A stretch of DNA of 64,000 nucleotides from Penium margaritaceum (taxonomy: Eukaryota > Streptophyta > Zygnematophyceae > Desmidiales > Peniaceae), in contig SZWC01001561.1 in the NCBI GenBank assembly GCA_023375785.1, forward strand, positions 66,543-130,542. Direction: 5' to 3'. The first letter of the stretch is position 1; each line of letters begins with the position of its first letter. The position numbers and the translations under genes are program-made. The notes under the pieces were generated by a model, which had not been told where the DNA came from, searched no databases, and saw only the letters and a program-made list of their open reading frames with translations. Positions 47,131 to 58,100 of the stretch are shown here, piece by piece.

Positions 47131-48215
47131 GCAGGAAGTCTGATCCTTCTAGACCTCCAAACCGAAGTCCCACGTGCCGAGTCTTTCTCAGGTAGAGAAA
47201 AATCCATTTCACAGCCTGCCAATGTTCTGGCCCAGGGTTGGCCACAAACCTGCTCACCTGGCCCACCGCATAAGCAATGTCAGGTCGCGTTCCCACCATC
47301 GCATACATCAAGCTCCTAACGACAGACTGGTACGGAATGTTTTGCATCTCCCTCCGGTCTGACTCATTGCTTGGTGACATGGAGGAGGAGAGCTTGCAGT
47401 TGGAGGGCATGGGGGTGCTCACGGGTTTGCACTCCTCCATTTTTGTAGTGCTTCAAGACATCCTTGATGTACTTGGTCTGGTTGAGCTCAATGGTGCCTG
47501 CTTTGCGGCTACTCTGAACAGCAATGCCAAGGTAGTTTTCGAGAGGTCCCATGTCCTTCATCTTGAACCTGCTGGCCAGATTTTTCTTGAGGTCTATAAG
47601 GGCCTCCTGCGAGGAAGAACACATGATAAGATTGTCCACGTACAATGCCACGAGAAGCAAGCCATGTTCGTCCTCCTGCACATAGACGCTGGGATCATTT
47701 TTGCAGTGCGCGAAGGAGATCTCAGCCAAGAAGCTGTCCATCTCCTTGTACCAGATCCGTGGGGCCTGTTTCAGCCCATGCAACGCCTTGACCAGCTTGC
47801 ACACCTTACCCTCGGGTGCTTTGACACCTTCTGGTACCTCCATTAGCACCTCCTTGTCGATCTTCCCATAAAGGAAGGTTGTCTTCACATCCATCTAGTG
47901 GATCTCAAGGTCTTCGGCGGCAGCCACAGTGAGCGAGGACCTGATGGAGGCAAACGTGACAACTGGTGCAAAGGTCTCATCGTACTCAGACCTTGTGCGC
48001 TGTTAGAACCCTTTTTCCACGACCCTTGCCTTGTACTTGTCGATGCTATCATCTTGCTTCCGCTTCAACCAGAGCACCCACTTTGAGCCCACCATGTGAG
48101 CGTTAGCGAGTCTGTCCACCAGCACCCATGTTCCATTTTCTGCAATGGACGCAAGATCGCTGTCCACCGCCTCCTTCCACTTGGCCGCATCGGGCCTTGC
48201 CAGCGCCTCAGCCAC
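47131..48215 (-). pseudogene. pol: Copia A reverse transcriptase, broken and truncated
   Basis: The RT begins near 48215 (ENGTWVLVDRL, GSKWVLWLKRK) and continues through MDVKTTFLYG, KVCKLVKALHGLKQAPR and RPDIAYAVGQVSRFV. It has in-frame stops near 48003 and 47895 (the latter where related RTs have Q before MDVKT) and a one-base insertion near 47445 in an A-run. The YVDD catalytic box at 47631-47643 reads YVDN. The sequence ends at GLEGSDFLR (47130), before the RNase H domain, where it joins family B DNA. About 105 codons of RNase H seen in the related copy at 63.2-63.5 kb are absent; the last 54 codons are found at 25880-26042 across the inferred inversion. Confidence 0.88.
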
Positions 48216-50093
48216 AGTGAGCGGCTCTCCCTGAGCCAAACAGGGCCAGCTCAGTCCAGCCCAGCTTCCGGTGTCTGCGTGGTACTTTGGAGTTTGTTTT
48301 CTCTGTCGTGTGCTACAACGTTGCATTGCTGGTGGATCTTCGCAATGCTGTTGCTCCTTTGCGGTTGGCTGCTCTGAAGTTAAGCTTTCTTCTTTTGAAG
48401 AGTCACTGGCCTCCGAGCTGGTTTCAGAGGCCTCGGAAATCTTTGACTCTGTGTCGGAGCTTGCCGCTGCGTCAACCTGCGCAGCCGCTCTCCCTGCCAC
48501 ACCACTCTTCTTCATTCCTTGCCGCACAGGCACCACTTGCCAGTTTTCAAAGGCTTGATCTCCTGACTCCAGGAGCACCAACCACTCTCCCTGTTTTGGA
48601 GCTTGTGTGGGATCAAGCACCTCTTCCTTGCCTGGTTTCCTCTTGTCAAAAGTCACGTCCCGGCTGGTGATGAGTCTTCTTACTGCCAGGTCCCACAGGC
48701 GGTAGGTCTTGTGGGCTGTCTCATAGCCCACCATCACGCACTTTTGTACTCTCGCATCTAGCTTGCCGCCACCCTCTCTCGCCTGGACCTTTGCCAATGC
48801 GGTGCAACCAAAGACTTTGAGGTGTGATCCATCTGGCTTCTTCCCTGACCATACTTCTTGTGGCGTCATCTGTTGCTTGCCCTTTTTCTTGTCGCTCCTG
48901 TCCAAAGCAGCCGCAGGAGTTAGGTTGACAATGTAGCATGCCGTTCTTGCCGCTTCCGCCCAAAAGCGTGTTGGAAGTTTTGCATCAAAGAACATGCTGC
49001 GCACCATACTGAGGATGGTCTGATTCATCCACTCAGCCACACCATTGCTTTGTGGTGTGTAGGGAGTTGTGGGCTGGTGGTTGATCCCGTGAAGCCGCAA
49101 CCATCCCTTGCATGCTTCATACTCTCTGCCGTTGTTGCTTCGTATTGCTTTGACTTTCTTTCCAGTCTGCCACTCCACCATGGCGAAAAACTCCTGCATC
49201 TTTTCTCTGTCCTCTCCCTTGGTTTTGAGAAAGAAGATCTACATCTTGCGGCTGTGGTCATCGACGAAGGTCAGAAAGTACTTGCTACCACTGTTTGACG
49301 CCGTGCCAAAGGGTCCGCACACATCAGTGTGAATCAGGTCAAGGGCTGATTTTGCGCGGTGACCGTTGCGCTCAAAGCGCGTTTGCTTGGTCTTGCCTTG
49401 GAGGCAAGGTTCACACAGGCTGCCACACCCAACCGCATCCTTCTTCTAACCATCCATGTTGCAGACCAGCTGTTGTTGGTGGATGACTTGGAGCGTGCTG
49501 TTTGCAACGTGCCCAAAGTGTCTATCCCACAGATCAGTGTGTTCTTCCTTTGCGGCAGAGGATACGTTTCCAGTTTCCGTAGGTGTGCTCTCCAATGTTG
49601 GTGCCGAGACCACTGCCTCCGCCGCACCTTCATGACCCTTGTCTTTCGAGTTCTTTGTTGCCATTTTCTGCACTACGTAGAGCTCGTCAACACGTGGGAC
49701 CTGTGCCACGAGATCTTTATTGGCATAGAAGACCTTGATGTCCTTGATCTTGGCAATGACCGCCTTCTTCTGCGTTAACACCACCGTCATGTCGTTGTCT
49801 GTTGTTTTTGACATGGCCATAAGTTTTTCCGCAAACGAGGGCATGTAGACCACGTCACGTAACCGTAGATCCTTCACTGCACCATTGAGGCTGATTCTCA
49901 CCAGCTTGTCTCCCACGCCCTTTTCATTCGTAATACTACCGTTTGCGCATCTGAACCACCGCTCGGTGGGGCCGATGGAGACAAATCCAGCCTGGTTGTT
50001 GCTAGAGTGATGGTCGGTGCCGGAGTTGAGCCCGAAAGCTCCTGGCCTGAGCAGCGCTGCTCCTTTTTCCGGAGGCGTGCTCTGTGCCATCAC
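48216..50093 (-). pseudogene. pol: Copia A protease and integrase, broken
   Basis: The protease motif near 50011-50034 reads LNSGTDHH, with N where the catalytic D of D-S-G is expected. The pre-integrase zinc domain follows (LWDRHFGHV; CEPCLQGKTK) with a stop near 49447 between its H and C pairs. The integrase core shows D in HTDVCGPF (about 49325), then SNNGREY at about 49130, where the second catalytic D is N, and E in GVAEWMNQT (about 49030). A TAG near 49240 stands where SRKMW/Y is usual. A serine- and glutamate-rich linker (48270-48480) leads to RT. Two of the three integrase catalytic acids remain. Confidence 0.88.
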
Positions 50094-50165
50094 GTTGGTG
50101 GCTTCTTTGCCACCCTTTTTGCTGGCTTTGTTCCCACCGCTTCCACCATCTTCCTTCTTCGGCGA

Positions 50166-51065
50166 CCTGCGCTCTCTTGCTGAGTGCCAAAGTTTGCCGC
50201 AATTCCGTCAGTTGCCCTGTCGCGTGGGAGCCTTGCCGCCATTGTTGCCTCCACCGCCACCACTTGCGCTGCCACCTTTCTGACCAGAGGCTTAGCCTTT
50301 GCTCTTGCGGCCACCGTAGCGTGCGGCATAGGCTGAGAAGTTTGCCTCACTTCCACTACGACGCATGGCCTCATTCCGCAGGTACTCGGACACTGCCATG
50401 TACGTCAGGTCATCCCACTTCCAACCGCCCATGACGGTGATCATTGGGCTCCAGCTTTCTAGTAGCGCCATGAGGATGATCATGGCTTGCATGTTTCTGT
50501 CAAGGTCCTAGTTCATCTGGCGAGCCTTGACAAGGAGTCCTTCAAACTCTTCTAGAAAATTGGGGACTGATTCGCCCTCATTCACTTGCATGCTGATTAG
50601 CCGTTGTAGGATGAATAGTCTATTTGCGAGGGAGGTGGATTGGTGCACACGCTTGATCTTCTCGTAAGCTTCAGAAGCCAGCGTGTACCTGGCAATGATG
50701 GGAACATACTTCTTAGCAATTGCATTGCTGAGAAATGACATGAAGATATCATTCTGTTCCATCCATGCATTGTGCTCCGAGCCCACTGCAGAAACCTGCT
50801 CCTCTTCTTTTAGAAAGTTGATGAAGCCGCACACTTTCATTACCAGTTCGAACTTCCATCTCCAGAGTGGAAACTCGTTCCCCTCAAAGATCGGGATTCT
50901 TCCCAAAGATCCAAGACCTTGCGGCAGTGCGGTAGCACTCACGACTGCTCCAGTGGTCTAACTTGTGGTAGCCACTGTTGAGTTTGAGGACTGCCCTGCG
51001 GTAGCCCCTGTTGTGTTTGAGGACTGCCATGTGGCAGCGTCCACTGCTCCTGATGGGCCAGCCAT
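50166..51065 (-). pseudogene. gag: Copia A gag, broken
   Basis: The ATG at 51065-51063 (MAGPSGAVDAATWQSSN) is the first in frame and opens a Ser/Thr-rich N-terminus built from two repeats of about 33 bp (QSSNTTGAT / QSSNSTVAT). An in-frame TAG follows near 50958. The gag core runs FEGNEFPLWRWKFELV, HQSTSLANRLFILQRL, MQVNEGESVPNFLEEFEG, then TAG at 50508-50510, MGGWKWDDLTYMAV, and a further stop near 50293. A glycine-rich tract and a damaged zinc knuckle (NCGKLWHSARE, outer cysteines lost) end it near 50166. Gag would form the cytoplasmic particle that packages element RNA. Confidence 0.85.
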
Positions 51066-51456
51066 TTTAGCTGCCCTTTTCTGCAGTCTGCGTCTCTGCT
51101 ACGTTGAGGCTGATGTAGGCTGATGTTAGCTGATGTCTGCTACCAGTTTAAAGGTGCAGTTCCGTTGCTTACCCCTCCAGCCGATGTTTACCTGCAAACA
51201 GAGAAGACAGATCACACTAGCACACCCAGGGTCTTACCTCCAAGGGCAGAGCTTGTCCTGGTTGGGACCAAAGGGTCGTACCTCCAAGGGCAGAGCTTGT
51301 CCTTGGTCCCTGTGTGCTAGGTGAAAGTTCAGCCGTTGGGGCTGATGAAGCAGATGGAGGTGTTGGAGCAGATGAAGCTGGCGTGCGCACCTGGAGAGAG
51401 AGTACAAGAGTTGAGCAAAGCGTGCCTTACAACTGGTCAGTGTGGGCCCATAACCC
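51066..51456 (-). mobile_element. Copia A leader with short tandem repeats
   Basis: Non-coding region between the LTR end and the gag ATG. CCAAGGGCAGAGCTTGTCCT occurs at about 51239 and 51284, a period of 45 bp. A short ACATCAGC-type repeat occurs three times near 51108-51150. No TGGTATCAGAGC primer site follows the LTR; the bases after it read GGGTTATGGGCCCAC, so the primer tRNA of family A is unclear. Confidence 0.65.
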
Positions 51457-52144
51457 TTTGTCAACCGGCCTCAGGCAAACTGACTAGATAACAGGGCCAA
51501 CACAATAGCACCTGCCGTCCGCTCCTAGCATTTCAGCTAGGAGAAGATATCACCCTTTTGATCACAGTTCCACACTGAGCAGTTCCTAGGCAATCACTTG
51601 CTAGAAACTGTGTTCACTTAACACTTGGTCACTTTCGCGCGAGGTGCTAGTCAAAGACTAACTCTTGGGGCTTAGATCAACCAGTGTCTTGTTTATTTTG
51701 TTCCTTAGTTGGACAACTCTGTGAGGAGCATCTAAGGCCAGATTTTGTGATTAAAATGAGGAATGTGCCTAGTGCATATAGTCCTAGGCCTGGCTTCTAA
51801 GGTGTGTGTGTAGTGGAACTTTTGGGGTGTCCACTCCACACTACCTCACCAGCTTGCCAATTGGCACATCCACCGACCGCCAAGTGGCACACCCTCCTCG
51901 TGCATGAAGAAATGTTTAAGAAACTTCCCCTGTGCAGGAAGGTAAAAAACCTTCCTGCACACATTAAGGCTTGGTCACAGGACCTCTTGTCCCTAATTCC
52001 AACATGCTATCCATTATGCCACACTTCTGGTTTCTCACTTGGACATGCACCACAGACAAGGTTGGGGGGACTTACGCCAAGGGAGCAGTGCATGCCCAAC
52101 CTGTCCGTTAAGCCATAGTAGTGGCCATGGGGCATAAAAGAACA
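51457..52144 (-). mobile_element. Copia family A 5' LTR (688 bp)
   Basis: In element orientation it starts TGTTCTTTTATG at 52144 and ends GGTTGACAAA at 51457, followed by leader and gag in the same orientation. It is colinear with 26143-26830 and equally long. The outer flank ACAAA (52145-52149) is the partner of TTTGT at 26831-26835. Confidence 0.94.
51932..51960 (-). other. LTR hairpin, copy 3 (perfect 12-bp stem)
   Basis: GTGCAGGAAGGT, five A, ACCTTCCTGCAC: a perfect inverted repeat, the best preserved of the three copies. The tRNA-like boxes lie just beyond it (51961-52030): on the minus strand TGGCATAATGG fits the A-box fully, and the B-box position has one mismatch. Confidence 0.82.
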
Positions 52145-55100
52145 ACAAAATGGTCAAAGGGGGATAAAATCATTTGGGAATACTAGTTACTGGCTAGAAG
52201 ACACAAAGACCTTCAATAAGTATTGACAAGGTGTGGCTATCATGCACAATGACCAACCAAAGTATGCGTATGTCAATGATCATGACCAATGAATTTCATT
52301 GTCTGTTGCCAACGTTGAAAACTCATGATACGAGTCACAAATGGTCAAAGGTGGAAACAATGGTTTGGGAATGCTAATCATTGCCTAGCAAGTGCAAAGA
52401 ATTTCAACAAGAAGTGGATATGTGTGGCTACCATGAACAATGACCAACCGAAGTAGGCATATGGCATTGACCATGACTAAAGAATTTCACTATAAATGCT
52501 GAATGTTTAGAACTCATAAGATGAGTCACATATGTTCAGAGAGGGAAACTATTGTTTTGGAATACTAGGTATCCACTAGCAAGTACATATAGCTTCAATA
52601 AGTTGTGACACGGTGTGGCTATCATGCACAAAGACCAAAAAAAGTAGGTATATGTCAAGGACTATGACCAAAGAATTTCACCATGTGTAGTCAATGTTGA
52701 CAACTCATACTACGAGTCACAAATGGTCATAGAGGGAAACAATTATTTGGGAATACTATTTATTGACGAGCAAGTACAAATACCATCAATAAGTAGTGGC
52801 ACGGTGTGGCTTCTTTGCACAATGACCAACCAAAGAAGGCATATGTCACTGACCATGACCAAATGATTTCACTATGTTTGGTCAACGTTGACAACACATA
52901 ATAAGAGTCACAAATGGTCAGAGGGGGAGATATTGGGTTTGGATACTACTTACCAATTAGCATGTACAATCACCTTCAATAAGTAGTGGCACGGTGACGC
53001 TACATTGCACAATGACCACGCAAATTAGGCATATGCCACTGACCATGACAAACAGAAATTCATAATGTGTGGTCAACGTTGACAGCACATAATACAAGTC
53101 ACAAACTATCAGAAGGGGAACAAATGCTTCAGGAATACTAGTTTTCAACTGGCAAGTACAAAGACGTTTGATAAGTAGTGGCACGGCGTGGCTACCATGC
53201 AGAATGAAAAAACAAAAGAAGGCTTGACCATGACCTAAGAATTTCACTATGTGTGGTCAACGTTGACAACTCATAATATGAGTTATCAACTAGCAAGTAT
53301 AATGAAAATCAAAAAGAAGTGGTTACCATGCATAATGCCAAACCAAACTAGGCATATGGCACTGAACATCACCTAAGAAATGCACTATATGTGCTCATCA
53401 TTGAGAACTCATAATACGAGTCAAGAATGGTCAATGGGGGAAACAATGGTTTGGGAATACTAGGTGTCAAGTAGCAAGTAAAAATACCTTCCATAAGAAG
53501 TGGCATGGTGTGTCTATCATGCACAATAACAAAGCATTGTAAGCATATGACACTGACCGTGACCAAAAAATTTCACTATATGTGGTCAGCGTTGAGAACT
53601 CATAATACATGTAACAAATCTTCAGAGGGGGAAACAATGGTTTGGGAATGCTAGGTTTTGACTAGAAAGTTCAAAGACCTTCAGTCAGTAGTGGCACAAT
53701 ATCGATATCATGCACAATGACCAACCAAAGTAAGCATATGTCACTGACCATGACCAGGTAATTTCACTCTATGTGGTCAATGTTGACAACCCATAACACG
53801 AGTGTCAAACATTTAGAGGGTGAAAAAATGGTTTTGGAATACTATTTATCAACTAGTAAGTACAAAGACCTTCAATAAGTTGCAGCACGGTGTGGCTTCC
53901 ATGCACAATGACCAACCAATGTAGGCATACGTCAATGAACATGACCAAAGAATTTCAGTATGTATGGTCAATGTTGACAATTCATTATACGACTCCCAAA
54001 TGGTCAAAGGGAGAAACAATGGTTTGGAATCCTTATTATCGACTAGAAAGTACATATATTTTCAATAAGTAGTCCCAAGGTGTGGCTATCACACACAATG
54101 ACCAACCAAAGTAGGCATATGTAACTGACCATGACCAAAGAATTTCACTGTGGTAAACCTTGACAACTTACAACACAAGTCACAAATGGTCAAGGGGGGT
54201 TAAAATGGTTTGGGAGAACTACTTATCGACTAGCAGGTACAAATTCATTCAATAAGTATTGACAAGGGGTGGTTACCATGCACAATGACCAATCAAAGTA
54301 TGCACATGTCACTGACCATGATCAAAGAATCTCATTATGTGTGGTCAACGTTGACAACTCATAATATGAGTCACAAATGGTCAGAGGGGGAAACAATGGT
54401 TTGGGTATACTAGTTTTTGACTAGCAAGAACAAAGACATTCAACAAGTAGTGGCACGGTGTGGCTATCATGCACAATGACCAACCAAAGTAGGCATATGT
54501 AACCGACCATGACCAAAGAGTTTCTCTGTGTGTGGTCAATGTGAAAACCAATAATACGAGTCACAAATGTTCAAAGGGGGAAACAATGGTTTGGGAATAC
54601 TTGTTCCCGACTAGCTCTTACAAAAACCATCAATAAGTAGTGGCACAGTGTGGCTACCATGCACAATGACCAACCAAAGCAGGCATATGCCATTAATAAT
54701 GACCAGGTGTTTTCACCATGTGTGGTCAATGTTGACAACACATAATACGATTCACAAATGGTGAGAAGGGGAAAAAATGGCTTGGGAATACTAGATGTCA
54801 ACTTGAAAGTATAAAGACCTTCAATTATTAGTGGCACGACGTGGCTACCATGCACAATGACCAACCAAAGAAGGCATGTGTCACTGACAATAACCTAAGA
54901 ATTTCACTATGGGTGGTCAACGTCGACAACACATAATACGAGCGCCAAACGGTCAGAAAGGGAAACAATGGTTTGTAAAAACTAGTTATCAACTAGCAAG
55001 AACAAAGGCCTTGAATAAGTAGTGGCACGGTGTGGCTTCCGTGCACAATGACCAACCAAAGAAAGCATATCCCAATGACCATGAGCAAATCATTTCACAA

Positions 55101-58100
55101 TGTGAGGTCAACGTTGACAACACATAATACGAGTCACAAATGGTAAGAAGGGAAACCAAAAGCCTTGGAATGCTTGTTATCAACTAGCAAGTACAAATAT
55201 CATCAACAAGATGTTGCCACCATGCACAATGGCCAGCCAAAGTAGGCATATGGCACTGACCATAACCATATGACACTATATGTGGTCAACGTTAAGAACT
55301 CATAATACGAGTAAAAAATGGTTTAGGAATACTAGATAACAAGTAGAAAGTACAAAGACCTTCAGTAAGAAGTGGCACAGTGTGGCTATCATGCCCAATG
55401 ACCAACCAAAGTAGGCATATGCCACTGACCATGACGAAAGAATTTCACCATGTGTGGTCAATGGTGACAACTCATAATACGAGTCACAAATGGTCAGAGG
55501 GGGGAACAATGGTTTAAGAATACTATTCATGAACTAGCAAGTACAAAGAACTTCAGAACAAAGTGGCAGAATGTGGCTACCATGTACTATGACCAACGAA
55601 AGAAAGCATTTTTCACTGACCATGAGCAAACCATTTCACTATGTGTGGTCAACGTTGACAACACAAAATACGAGTCAGAATTGGTTACATGGGAAAACAA
55701 TGATTTGAGAATGCCAGTTATCAACTAGTGAGTAGAAAGACCTTTAAGAAGTAGTGACACAGTGTGGCTACCATGCACAATGACCAACCAAAGTAAGCAT
55801 ATGTCAGTGACCATGACCAGAGAATTTTGCTTTTTGTGGTCAACGTTGACAACTCATAACACAAGTCACAAATACTCAGAGGGAGAAAAACGTTTTTAGA
55901 ATGCTAGTTATGGACTAAAAAGTACAAAAGACCTTCAATAAGTAGTGGAACGGCGTGGCTACCGTGCACAATACCCAACCAAAGTAGGCATATGTCACTG
56001 ACTATGACCAAAGAATTCCACCATGTGTGGTCAACGTTGACAACTCATAATAAACGAGTCACAAATGTTCAGAAGCTAAGAAATGGTTCAGGAATACTAG
56101 TTATTGACGAGCAAGTGCAAAGACCATCAATCAGTAGTGGCATGGCATGTCTACCATGGAAATGACCAACCAAAGTAGGCATATGTCACTGACCAGGACC
56201 AAAGAAATTTCACTATGTGTGGTCAACGTTGACAACTCACAATACGATTAAAAAATGGTCAGACGGAGATCCAATGGTTTGGAATACTATTTTTTTACTA
56301 GAAGTACAAAGACCTTCAATAATTAGTGGCACGGCGTGCCTACCTTGCAACATGACCAACAAAAGTACGCATGTGTCACTGACCATGACCAAAGAATCGC
56401 ACTATGTGTGGTCAACGTTGACAACTCATAATACAAGTCAAAAATGGTCCGAGGGGGATACAATGGTTTGTAAATAATAGTTATTGACTAAAAAGTACAA
56501 ATACCTTCAACTAGTATTGACAAGATGTGGCTACCATGCACAATGACCAACCAAAGTATGCATTTCGCACCGACCATGACCACAGAATTTCATTATGTGT
56601 TGTTAACGTTTAAAACTCATGCTACGTTTCACAAATGGTCTAAGGGGGGAACAATGGCCTTGTAATACTAGGTATCAAATAGCAAGAACAAAGACCTTCA
56701 ACGAGTAGCTAAACGGTGTGGCTACCATGCACAATTACCAACCAAAGCAGGCATATGTCTCAGACCATGACCAAAGAATTTCACTATGTGTGGTCATCAT
56801 TGACAGCTCATAGCACGAATCACAAATGGTCAAAGGGGGAAAAAATGGTTTAGGAATAATAGTTAACGACTAGCAAGTACAAAGACCTTCAATCAGTAGT
56901 AGCACGGTGCCGCTACCATGCACCATGAACAACCAAAGAAGGCATTTGTCATTGACCATGACGAAAGAATTTTTTCTATATGTGGTTAACGATGACAATT
57001 TGTCATACAAGTCACAAATTGTCAGAGGGGGATACAATGGTTTGGGATCACTATTTAATGACTAAGACCTTCAAGACCTATTGACAAGGTGTGGCTAGCA
57101 TGAACAATGACCAACCAAAGCATGCATATGTCACTGATCCTGACCAGAGAATTTGATTATGCGTGGTCAATGTGAACAACTCATAATATGAGTCCCAAAT
57201 GGTCAGAGTGGGGAAACATGGTCTTGGAATGCTAGTTATCAACTAGCATCTACAAAAACCTTCAATAACAAGTGGCACGATGTGGCTACCATGCACAATG
57301 AACAACCACAGTAGGCATATGTCACTGACCAAGACCAAAGAGTTTCACAAGGTGTAGTCAATGGTTANGACTCATAACATGAGTCCCAAATGGTTAGAGG
57401 GGGAAAATTGTTTGGGAACACTTGTTATCAGCTAGTAAGTACAGAGACCTTCAATAAGTAGTGGCATGGTGTGGCTACCTTGCACAAGTACCAACCAAAG
57501 TAGGCATATGTCCCTGACCATGACCAAAGAATCCCACTATGTGTGGTCAACGTTGACAACTCATAATACGAGTCACAAATGGTCACAGGCAGATACAATG
57601 GTTTGGGAACACTAGTTATTGAATAGCAAGTACAAACACCGATAATGATTGACGAAGTGTGGCTACCATGCACAATGACCAACCAAAGTATTGCATATGT
57701 CAGTAACCATGATCAAAGGATTTCATTTTGTGTGGTCAATGTTGACAACTCATAATGCGAGTCACAAGTGGTCAGAGGGGCATGGGAATGCTAGTTATCC
57801 GAAAGCAAGTACAAAGATCTTAGTGGCAAGGTGTGGCTACCATGCAGATTGACCAACCAGAGTAAGCATATGTTACTGAAAATGACCTAATAATTTTGCT
57901 ATGTGTGGCCAACGCTGACAACTCTTTATGTGAGACACAAATGGTGGTATGGAAACCATGGTTCAGGAATATTATTTTTTCACTAACAAGTACAAGGAAC
58001 TTCAATAAGTACTGGCGTGGTGTGGCTACCATGTACAATGATCAATCAAAGTAGTCATATGTCAGTGATCATGACCAAAGAATTTCATTATGTGTGGTCA

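Noticed and set aside
44263-52144. Reading this block as one ordinary copia element with two LTRs
   Set aside because: The two LTRs are of different families and lengths, the flanking five bases do not match each other, satellite polarity differs on the two sides, and RNase H is missing at the A-to-B junction.
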